A stretch of DNA of 64,000 nt. Source: Arcticibacterium sp047623945. Its GTDB lineage: Bacteria > Bacteroidota > Bacteroidia > Cytophagales > Spirosomataceae. Under the pieces are notes generated by a model. It was not told the origin of the DNA and searched no databases. It saw only the letters and a program-made list of their open reading frames with translations. The stretch lies in NCBI GenBank assembly GCA_047623945.1, contig JBLHOT010000002.1, positions 46,603 to 110,602 on the forward strand, given 5' to 3'. This document shows positions 57,415 to 64,000 of this stretch, piece after piece (positions within the stretch are counted from its first letter, which is position 1; each line of letters begins with the position of its first letter). Position numbers and translations under genes: made by a program.

Positions 57415-58026
57415 ATGCATAGCAAGCTAAAAGACTACATAATCGGAATTGACATCAACGCTATTTCAGAAGAAAGAACGTTGATTTTGACACCCCTAAA
57501 GAACTATTTAAAAGAGAAATCCTCAAGAGGTTTATCTGTCAATCTTACCTTTATATGTACACATAATTCTAGAAGGAGTCATTTTGGGCAGGTTTGGGCA
57601 CAAATAGCGGCTAAACATTTTGGAGTGAAGTATGTTCAAACTTTTTCTGGAGGAACCGAGGCCACGGCCTGCAACCCTCGAACAATCAATGCCTTAGAAA
57701 GAGCAGGATGCGTGATAGTGTCAGATGAAGAGAGTCTTAATCCCTTATACTCTATTTCTTATGCCGACGAAAGCTCCGTTTTAAGGGCGTTTTCAAAAGT
57801 TTTTGATGATATAGAAAACCCACAAGAAAACTTTGTGGCTATTATGACATGTGATAGTGCCAATGAGCAATGTCCTTTGATTTCGGGTGCAGATTTGAGG
57901 CTTCCTATTCTATATATTGACCCTAAAATTTCTGATGACACGCCCAGTGAAGAGAATACTTATGATGAACGCTGCAAACAGATTGCAACCGAAATGTTTT
58001 GGGTATTTAGTGATTTGTCTGAATAA
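57415..58026 (+). CDS. Low-molecular-weight phosphatase / arsenate-reductase-like protein
   Basis: A 203-residue cytoplasmic protein. The P-loop FICTHNSRRSHFGQ has the CX5RS pattern (Cys48, Arg54) shared by LMW protein-tyrosine phosphatases and thioredoxin-type arsenate reductases. Later blocks are MTCDSANEQCPLISGA (two Cys that could form the reductase disulfide) and ILYIDPKISDD with the Asp that acts as general acid. The ~25-residue N-terminal extension is usual in the Bacteroidota family. Arsenate reductase or phosphatase is open; no ars genes are adjacent, which argues slightly for a general role. It is upstream of nqrA with its own promoter element. Confidence 0.8.
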   Translation: MHSKLKDYIIGIDINAISEERTLILTPLKNYLKEKSSRGLSVNLTFICTHNSRRSHFGQVWAQIAAKHFGVKYVQTFSGGTEATACNPRTINALERAGCVIVSDEESLNPLYSISYADESSVLRAFSKVFDDIENPQENFVAIMTCDSANEQCPLISGADLRLPILYIDPKISDDTPSEENTYDERCKQIATEMFWVFSDLSE

Positions 58027-58070
58027 TTCATCGAATATCAAGTCATTCGTCAGAACTTTTGAAGCATCAT

Positions 58071-58100
58071 TTTGCTAATTGCTCAAATGATTTAACTTTG
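58071..58100 (+). promoter_or_regulatory. Promoter of the nqr operon
   Basis: TTTG (58071-58074), 18-bp spacer, TAACTTTG (58093-58100). The start point would lie about 45 nt before the nqrA ATG. Confidence 0.65.
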
Positions 58101-58151
58101 CATCGAATTCAGTAAAATTGAACTAAACCCAAAGAAAATACATAAGATTTC

Positions 58152-59480
58152 ATGGGAAAATCTATACGCCTTAAAAAAGGCTACGACATTAAATTAATCG
58201 GAGAAGCCTCTAAAGAAGTATTAGAGATTCCTGCTGCCGAAATCTTTGCTGTAAAACCTACAGACTATTTATCTCTTACACCCAAATTGGTGGTGAAAGA
58301 GGGTGCCGAGGTTTTGGCAGGAGATTCCTTGTTTTTTGATAAGCAAAGACCAGAGATTAATTTTCCTTCTCCAGTTAGCGGAGAGGTAGTGGAGATAGTA
58401 CGTGGAGCCAAAAGAAAGGTCTTAGAAATAAGGATTTTGGCTGATAAAACTGTCAAATATGCAGAAGTAAAAGTTCCAGCGACCTTGGATCCTGGAAATA
58501 TCAAAGAAACGGTACTAAGAGCTAACCTTTGGAGCTTATTCAAGCAGCGTCCTTATGGCATAATCCCAAACTCTGTTGATACTCCCAAAGCTATTTTTGT
58601 GAGTACGTTTGATAGTGCTCCTCTAGCTCCAGATTTGTCTTTTGTTATTTCCTTGAATAAGGATGCTTTCGATAAAGGACTAGCTGTACTAGATATTTTG
58701 TCTGGAGGTAATCTAGAAGTTGGAGTAGCATCTTCCAATCCTGTTTCTGTTACCAGTGGAAATACGAATGAATTTTCTGGGCCACATCCTGCGGGAAATG
58801 TTGGTATTCAGATTCATCATGTGAGTCCAATCAAGAGTGGAGAGAAAGTATGGACCATGGGGGTTCAGGATGTGATTGTTTTAGGCAATCTGTTTAATAC
58901 AGGTGAATACCACGCAGAAAGAATGGTCGCCTTAACGGGTTCAAAAGTAATTGGTCCAGTTTACATAAAAGCAAAAGTAGGTCAATCATTGACCGCTGTC
59001 TTAGCTGAAAAGGTTACTGGAGATAATGTACGTTACATTCAAGGGAATGTGCTTACTGGAAAAGTTTCTCACAAAGAAGACACTCTTTCTTTTCATACTT
59101 CTCAGATTACGGTTATACCAGAGGGGAATTACTCCGAGTTTTTGGGATGGACGCTCCCTGGTTTAAATAAATTGAGCCTTTCTAGAACCTTCTTTTCATG
59201 GCTTATGCCTAACAAGAAGTATGATTTAGATACCAATACGCACGGAGAAAGACGACCTTATGTGGTAAGTGGTCAATACGAGAGAGTACTTCCAATGAAT
59301 ATTATGCCTGTACAACTCATGAAATCTATCATGGCTAATGATGTTGAAAGAATGGAGGCCTTAGGCATTTATGAGGTTGTGGAAGAGGATATGGCCTTAT
59401 GCGAGTTTGTTTGTACTTCCAAAATTGAGGTTCAAAAAGTTCTGAGAGAAGGTCTTGACTTAATGCTGACAGAAGGTTGA
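58152..59480 (+). CDS. nqrA: Na+-translocating NADH:quinone reductase subunit A
   Basis: A 442-residue subunit A of the sodium-pumping NADH:ubiquinone/menaquinone oxidoreductase. It starts IRLKKGYDIKLIGEASKEV, with FPSPVSGEVVEIVRGAKRKVLEI near residue 75 (lipoyl-like fold), GPHPAGNVGIQIHHVSPI near 213 and the closing blocks MPVQLMKSIMANDVERMEALGIYEVVEEDMALCEFVC. NqrA is peripheral on the cytoplasmic side, and the quinone site has been placed near the NqrA/B interface. First gene of a complete nqrABCDEF operon. Confidence 0.97.
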   Translation: MGKSIRLKKGYDIKLIGEASKEVLEIPAAEIFAVKPTDYLSLTPKLVVKEGAEVLAGDSLFFDKQRPEINFPSPVSGEVVEIVRGAKRKVLEIRILADKTVKYAEVKVPATLDPGNIKETVLRANLWSLFKQRPYGIIPNSVDTPKAIFVSTFDSAPLAPDLSFVISLNKDAFDKGLAVLDILSGGNLEVGVASSNPVSVTSGNTNEFSGPHPAGNVGIQIHHVSPIKSGEKVWTMGVQDVIVLGNLFNTGEYHAERMVALTGSKVIGPVYIKAKVGQSLTAVLAEKVTGDNVRYIQGNVLTGKVSHKEDTLSFHTSQITVIPEGNYSEFLGWTLPGLNKLSLSRTFFSWLMPNKKYDLDTNTHGERRPYVVSGQYERVLPMNIMPVQLMKSIMANDVERMEALGIYEVVEEDMALCEFVCTSKIEVQKVLREGLDLMLTEG

Positions 59481-59514
59481 TTATTTAATTGAAGAATCAA
59501 AAAAAGAATACTAA

Positions 59515-60672
59515 GTGAAATTTTTACGAAATCTACTAGATTCGGTAAAGCCAAATTTTGAGAAAGGCGGCAAGATGGAGAAGTGGCATCCAGCCTTTGA
59601 GGCTTTTGAGACACTTCTTTTTGTTCCAGACGAAACCACCAAAAATGGCGTGCACATTAAGGATGCCATGGATATGAAGCGTACGATGATGACTGTTATC
59701 ATTGCTTTAATTCCGTGCTTGTTATTTGGTATGTGGAATGTGGGCCATCAGCACTATTTAGCTTTTGGAATGGAAGCTTCTTTAGGGGATAAGTTCTTAT
59801 TTGGAGCACTTAAGGTGCTTCCAATTGTTGTTGTTTCTTATGCCGTAGGTTTAGGAGTGGAGTTTATTTTCTCGGTTTGGCAAGGACATGCCATAAGTGA
59901 AGGTTACTTGGTTACTGGTCTCTTAATTCCTTTAACTCTACCTGTGACAGTACCACTTTGGATGGTAGCAATGGGAGCGGTTTTCTGTACGCTTTTGGGG
60001 AAGGAAATTTTTGGTGGAACGGGTTATAACTTTATGAACCCAGCCCTTTTAGCTAGAGCCTTTATGTTCTTTGCCTTTCCTGCTTTTATGTCGGGAGAAA
60101 TCTGGACAGACTTATCGCCGGAGGCTGGTCAAACTGTTTTAGATGCATTTTCTGGAGCTACTAATTTAGTAGCTTTTGATGCTGATTATACGCAAATACA
60201 ATCGGCCAAGGATATGTTTTTTGGATTTGAACAGGGTTCTATTGGAGAAACATCAGTATTGGCTTGCTTGCTTGGAGCAGCGTATTTGATTATTACAGGA
60301 GTAGGCAGCTGGCGAATTATCGTTTCTGTTTTTGCAGGAGGCTTTTTGATGGGTCTTTTAATGAATGTTTTAGCTCCGGCAGATGTGTTAACTCATGCCA
60401 TGCACATGCCAGCGGTTAACCATCTCTTAATTGGTAGCTTCGCTTTTGGAGCGATTTTCATGGCAACTGACCCGGTAACGGCATCTCATACACAGAGAGG
60501 AAAAGTTATTTATGGTCTTTTGATAGGTGGGTTTACGGTTATTTTAAGAGTGTTTAATCCTGCATATCCGGAAGGAATGATGTTAAGTATATTGTTATTC
60601 AATGTCTTCGCACCGTTGATAGATCATATGGTAGTGGAGTCACACATTAAAAAGAGATTGAAGCATGCATAG
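59515..60672 (+). CDS. nqrB: Na+-translocating NADH:quinone reductase subunit B
   Basis: A 385-residue membrane subunit with about ten helices. The covalent FMN attachment motif S-G-A-T is visible in DAFSGATNLVAF (Thr216). Another conserved block is GGTGYNFMNPALLARAFMFF. It begins with GTG (59515); no in-frame ATG lies near the expected start. Its end overlaps nqrC by 8 nt, indicating coupled translation. It forms part of the sodium channel with NqrD and NqrE. Confidence 0.97.
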   Translation: MKFLRNLLDSVKPNFEKGGKMEKWHPAFEAFETLLFVPDETTKNGVHIKDAMDMKRTMMTVIIALIPCLLFGMWNVGHQHYLAFGMEASLGDKFLFGALKVLPIVVVSYAVGLGVEFIFSVWQGHAISEGYLVTGLLIPLTLPVTVPLWMVAMGAVFCTLLGKEIFGGTGYNFMNPALLARAFMFFAFPAFMSGEIWTDLSPEAGQTVLDAFSGATNLVAFDADYTQIQSAKDMFFGFEQGSIGETSVLACLLGAAYLIITGVGSWRIIVSVFAGGFLMGLLMNVLAPADVLTHAMHMPAVNHLLIGSFAFGAIFMATDPVTASHTQRGKVIYGLLIGGFTVILRVFNPAYPEGMMLSILLFNVFAPLIDHMVVESHIKKRLKHA

Positions 60673-61372
60673 TAATAGATATACATTTTTATACGCCATA
60701 GGTATATCCGTAGTTACTGCGGTTATTTTGGTTTTAATTGCTCAGCAGTTAAAACCTCTACAGGAGGCTAATGTGGCATTGGACGCCAGAAAGAACATTT
60801 TAAAATCTGTTCTGGTCAATGAAGAAGAAGCGGATGCTGTGAATAAAGCATACGAGGTGGCTGTGGAAGAGATGGTTGTCAATAGTGCCGGAGAAGTTAT
60901 AGAAGACGTAAAGGTGGATGATGTAGACATGAAAAGAGAAGTGGCTAAGTCTCCAGAGGAGCGTCGGTTACCTCTTTATGTTTTCACGGCAGAAGGAGGA
61001 GAGAAATCTTATATAATACCACTTAGAGGTGTTGGTCTCTGGGGTCCTATTTGGGGATATGTGTCTCTCCGGAATGATTTTAATACCATTCACGGTGCCA
61101 CTTTTGATCACAAAGGTGAAACACCAGGTTTGGGTGCAGAGATTACAGAGCCGTTTTTCCAGGATCAATTTCAAGGAAAGAAAGTACTAGATGGAGAAGG
61201 TACATTTGTCTCAATAAATGTCATGAAAGCAACTAGGAAGTCGGAATTGAGCAGTGATAACCGCGTAGACGGCATCTCTGGAGGAACCATTACTTCAGAC
61301 GGTGCAGATGACATGTTGAAGAATTGTATAGAGCCTTATCTAAGTTATTTTAACAAGCTAAAATCAAATTGA
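60665..61372 (+). CDS. nqrC: Na+-translocating NADH:quinone reductase subunit C
   Basis: A 235-residue subunit with one N-terminal membrane helix (residues ~7-27) and a large periplasmic domain. The FMN-attachment motif reads DGISGGTITSDG (Thr208); the usual S-G-A-T has Gly for Ala here, with the Thr kept. Upstream blocks GVGLWGPIWGYVSL and HGATFDHKGETPGLGAEI are the family signature. It takes electrons from NqrB/D/E and passes them on. Confidence 0.96.
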   Translation: MHSNRYTFLYAIGISVVTAVILVLIAQQLKPLQEANVALDARKNILKSVLVNEEEADAVNKAYEVAVEEMVVNSAGEVIEDVKVDDVDMKREVAKSPEERRLPLYVFTAEGGEKSYIIPLRGVGLWGPIWGYVSLRNDFNTIHGATFDHKGETPGLGAEITEPFFQDQFQGKKVLDGEGTFVSINVMKATRKSELSSDNRVDGISGGTITSDGADDMLKNCIEPYLSYFNKLKSN

Positions 61373-61373
61373 A

Positions 61374-62039
61374 ATGGCAGAAGTAGCAGAAATTAAAGAA
61401 AAGAGAGAGCCATTGTTTTCAAAGAAAACGTTGCAAGTTCTCAAGGACCCCTTAGATGATAATAATCCGGTGACTGTTCAAGTTTTGGGTATTTGCTCTG
61501 CTTTGGCAGTGACAGTCCAGATAAAGCCGGCCATCATAATGACTTTAGGTGTTATTTTCGTAAGTGGATTTTCTAGCCTTATCGTTAGTATGCTTCGTAA
61601 ATCTATTCCTACCAGAGTAAGGATTATTGTTCAGCTAATTGTCGTGGCTACTTTGGTGACCATTGTGGACCAGGTATTGAAGGCCTATATGTTTGATATC
61701 AGTAAAAAGCTTTCCGTTTTCGTAGGTCTTATTATAACTAACTGTATCATCATGGGACGTTTAGAAGCTTTTGCTCTAGGGCAAAAGCCATGGCCAGCCT
61801 TTTTAGATGGTGTAGGAAATGGGATTGGATATGGAATGATTTTAATAGCTGTCGCTTTTTTTAGAGAGGTATTTGGGGCAGGGAAAATATTGGGTTTCCA
61901 AGTTATCCCAGATGCCTTCTACGAGATGGGCTATGTAAATAATGGATTGATGGTTTTGCCACCTGCTGCCTTGTTTTTAATAGGAATCTATATATGGATT
62001 CAGCGTGGACGTAATCCCAAATTAATTAATGTATCATAA
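61374..62039 (+). CDS. nqrD: Na+-translocating NADH:quinone reductase subunit D
   Basis: A 221-residue six-helix membrane subunit of the RnfE/NqrD type. Signature VFVGLIITNCIIMGRLEAFALGQKPWPAFLDGVGNGIGYG near residues 120-160, containing the conserved Cys that ligates the [2Fe-2S] cluster shared with NqrE. It starts 1 nt after nqrC. The N-terminal ~30 residues (AEVAEIKEKREPLFSKKT) are longer and more charged than in Proteobacteria. Confidence 0.97.
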   Translation: MAEVAEIKEKREPLFSKKTLQVLKDPLDDNNPVTVQVLGICSALAVTVQIKPAIIMTLGVIFVSGFSSLIVSMLRKSIPTRVRIIVQLIVVATLVTIVDQVLKAYMFDISKKLSVFVGLIITNCIIMGRLEAFALGQKPWPAFLDGVGNGIGYGMILIAVAFFREVFGAGKILGFQVIPDAFYEMGYVNNGLMVLPPAALFLIGIYIWIQRGRNPKLINVS

Positions 62040-62059
62040 TTAATTTCGATAATTAGAAT

Positions 62060-62674
62060 ATGGAAAATCTTTTAAGTCTTTTTGTTAAAGCAATTTTTGT
62101 AGAAAATGCAGTTTTCGCATTTTTCTTAGGAATGTGCTCTTTCTTAGCTGTTTCTAAAAAAATAAAAACGGCCTTTGGACTCGGTTTAGCAGTGATCTTT
62201 GTCATGGTGTTAACTACACCATTAAACTATGTTATCTTAACTTATATGCTAGGTGAGGGAGCTTTATCATGGATTCATCCTTCGTTGGCTACGGTAGACC
62301 TGACCTTCCTTTCTTTTATATTGTTCATCTCCACTATTGCAGGAGCCGTCCAATTGGTAGAAATGGTGATTGAGAAGTTTGCACCAGCACTATATAGTGC
62401 TTTGGGTATTTTCTTGCCTTTGATTACTGTAAACTGCTCTATTTTAGGTGCTTCATTATTCATGCAGGAGAGAGAGTATAACTTCTCAGAAACTTTTGTT
62501 TTCTCTATTGGAACTGGGATTGGATTCTTTTTAGCAATTGTACTATTGGCCGCTATTCGGGAGAGGCTGCAATATTCTAAAGTACCTCCTGCCTTGCAGG
62601 GCTTGGGTATTGCGATGATTGTCACTGGTCTTATGGCAATGGCGTTTTTAAGTTTTTCAGGTATTAAATTATAA
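62060..62674 (+). CDS. nqrE: Na+-translocating NADH:quinone reductase subunit E
   Basis: A 204-residue six-helix subunit of the RnfA/NqrE type, starting ENLLSLFVKAIFVENAVFAFFLGMCSFLAVSKK and with FLPLITVNCSILGASLFMQEREY near residue 120 (the second conserved Cys). It pairs with NqrD as an inverted homologue around the [2Fe-2S] cluster. Confidence 0.97.
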   Translation: MENLLSLFVKAIFVENAVFAFFLGMCSFLAVSKKIKTAFGLGLAVIFVMVLTTPLNYVILTYMLGEGALSWIHPSLATVDLTFLSFILFISTIAGAVQLVEMVIEKFAPALYSALGIFLPLITVNCSILGASLFMQEREYNFSETFVFSIGTGIGFFLAIVLLAAIRERLQYSKVPPALQGLGIAMIVTGLMAMAFLSFSGIKL

Positions 62675-62685
62675 ATCTATTATTT

Positions 62686-63990
62686 ATGCTACCTATTCTT
62701 CTCAGTAGTATTGTTGTTTTCGTTTTAGTGATTTTGCTGTTTGTCTTTTTGATATTGACGGCTAAAGCAAAACTTCTACCACAGAATGATGTGAAAATCA
62801 TTATCAACGGCAACGCCGACAGTCCAATAATTACTAAATCTGGTGATACTCTATTGAGTGTGTTGGGTGCTAATAATCTCTTTTTGGCATCTGCCTGTGG
62901 AGGAGGAGGAACTTGTGCCATGTGTACTTGTAATGTTTACAGTGGCGGTGGAGAAGTTTTACCTACAGAAACAAATCACCTTAACCGTCGTCAGGTAGGA
63001 GAGAAGCTGCGATTAGCCTGTCAGGTGAAGGTAAAAGAAGATATGGAGATTAGAATACCTGATGAGGTATTCGGTGTGAAAAAGTGGGAGTGCGAAGTTA
63101 CTTCAAACTATAACGTGGCCTCTTTTATCAAAGAATTTCAAGTAAAGCTTCCAGAAGGAGAAACGCTAGACTTTGAGGCTGGAGGATATATTCAAATAGA
63201 TGTTCCAAAGACTACTGTAGAATTTAAGGACATAGATATAACCGCTCATCCTAAATATCACGAGACTCCAGACAAGTTTAAAGAAGAGTGGGATAAGTTT
63301 AATCTTTGGCCATTGAAGATGGTAAACGATGAGGAGGTTTTTAGAGCCTATTCAATGGCTAACCATCCCGCGGAAGGGAATATGGTAAGTCTTACGATTA
63401 GAATTGCTACACCGCCATGGGATAGAACCAAGAATACTTGGATGGATGTAAACCCAGGCTTGTGCTCTTCTTATATATTTGGTAGAAAACCAGGAGATAA
63501 GGTAACTATCTCAGGACCGTATGGAGAATTTTTTATTAAAGAAACAGAGGCAGAAATGCTTTATGTTGGCGGAGGAGCAGGGATGGCACCTATGCGTTCG
63601 CATCTTTATCATCTGTTTCACACCTTGAAAACTAAGCGTAAAGTCACTTTCTTTTATGGTGGTCGTACTAGACGAGAGTTGTTCTATGTAGAGGAGTTTA
63701 GAGAAATTGAAAAGCAATTCCCTAATTTCAAATTCTGTATAGCCCTAGATAATCCACAGCCAGAAGATAATTGGACGCTAAAAAAAGATATAAACGACCC
63801 AGAAGGTGATGGCTTCAAAGGATTTGTTCATAATGTGGTTATTGGTGAGTTTTTAAGCAAACATGAAGCTCCCGAGGATATTGAGCTTTATTTCTGTGGA
63901 CCTCCAATGATGAATCAGTCGGTTATTAAAATGGCTGACGATTGGGGAATTCCTGAAGAGAATGTGGCTTTTGATGATTTCGGAGGATAG
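62686..63990 (+). CDS. nqrF: Na+-translocating NADH:quinone reductase subunit F
   Basis: A 434-residue electron-entry subunit: N-terminal membrane helix (residues ~5-25), plant-type [2Fe-2S] domain with Cys71, Cys77, Cys80 and Cys112 (ASACGGGGTCAMCTC, then LACQVKV), and an FAD/NADH reductase domain with RAYSMANHP (FAD-binding RxYS) near residue 225, GPYGEFF, VGGGAGMAPMRSHL (NADH-binding) and FCGPPMMNQSV. It oxidises NADH and passes electrons to NqrC/B through the iron-sulphur centre. The operon ends 10 nt before the window edge; a following apbE-type gene, if any, is not visible. Confidence 0.97.
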   Translation: MLPILLSSIVVFVLVILLFVFLILTAKAKLLPQNDVKIIINGNADSPIITKSGDTLLSVLGANNLFLASACGGGGTCAMCTCNVYSGGGEVLPTETNHLNRRQVGEKLRLACQVKVKEDMEIRIPDEVFGVKKWECEVTSNYNVASFIKEFQVKLPEGETLDFEAGGYIQIDVPKTTVEFKDIDITAHPKYHETPDKFKEEWDKFNLWPLKMVNDEEVFRAYSMANHPAEGNMVSLTIRIATPPWDRTKNTWMDVNPGLCSSYIFGRKPGDKVTISGPYGEFFIKETEAEMLYVGGGAGMAPMRSHLYHLFHTLKTKRKVTFFYGGRTRRELFYVEEFREIEKQFPNFKFCIALDNPQPEDNWTLKKDINDPEGDGFKGFVHNVVIGEFLSKHEAPEDIELYFCGPPMMNQSVIKMADDWGIPEENVAFDDFGG

Positions 63991-64000
63991 ATATTAAATA

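Overview
The window is a stretch of AT-rich chromosome from a member of the Bacteroidota, most likely of the order Cytophagales; the genus cannot be fixed from the sequence. The reasons are: promoters of the Bacteroidota type (TAnnTTTG at about -7, in the clearest cases with TTTG or TTG 19-21 bp upstream), almost no strong Shine-Dalgarno sequences, type IX secretion proteins PorU and PorV, carboxypeptidase-regulatory-domain TonB receptors, DUF4856/imelysin lipoproteins, signal peptides cut in front of Gln, and the tRNA-tuf-tRNA-Trp-secE gene order (here interrupted). The content is ordinary chromosome: no rRNA, CRISPR array, phage or intact insertion sequence was seen.

Layout. 1-3262 (minus): tRNA-Tyr, tRNA-Gly, tRNA-Thr and tuf from one promoter, then a TetA-like MFS exporter wedged in front of tRNA-Trp and secE, which have their own promoter. 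3371-5876 (minus): ECF sigma factor, anti-sigma-like membrane protein and beta-barrel protein. 5877-7068: 1.2 kb without a recognisable gene. 7069-13520: thioredoxin-like protein, hemE, lipoprotein, Skp-like lipoprotein, penicillin-acylase-family enzyme with a small membrane partner, rhodanese. 13592-18124 (minus): porU and porV. 18159-20742: SprT-like protein and cysS. 20743-25709 (minus): five glycosyltransferase-type genes. 25817-35003: amidase, glutaminyl cyclase, coiled-coil membrane protein, an atypical kinase-like protein, DUF423, YggS, MazG-like protein, collagen-like lipoprotein, TPR protein, dihydroorotase and a small conserved protein. 35106-38517: ispH, Wzi-like barrel, hypothetical. 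38728-48249 (plus): ferritin, a tiny Cys-rich protein, then DUF4856, imelysin, imelysin, di-haem oxidoreductase, gamma-carboxylase-like HTTM protein and TonB receptor. 48251-57249 (mostly minus): cation-chloride-cotransporter-like permease, lptB, recJ, Omp85-like barrel, ilvE, S41 protease. 57415-63990 (plus): a phosphatase/arsenate-reductase-like protein and the complete nqrABCDEF operon for the Na+-translocating NADH:quinone oxidoreductase.

The part most worth attention is 39.3-48.2 kb. Three 25-bp copies of one palindrome (arm TTATTTAGAAT, one central base, reverse complement) sit on two promoters that drive the small Cys-rich protein and the DUF4856-imelysin-DHOR-HTTM operon. With ferritin next door and a FecA-like receptor at the end, this looks like a metal-responsive (probably iron) regulon. 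It contains a homologue of vitamin-K-dependent gamma-glutamyl carboxylase whose role there is unknown. Second is a conserved-looking protein of unknown function at 28948 with kinase-fold motifs (GDxHxxN and IDFD). All function calls rest on motif reading without database searches.
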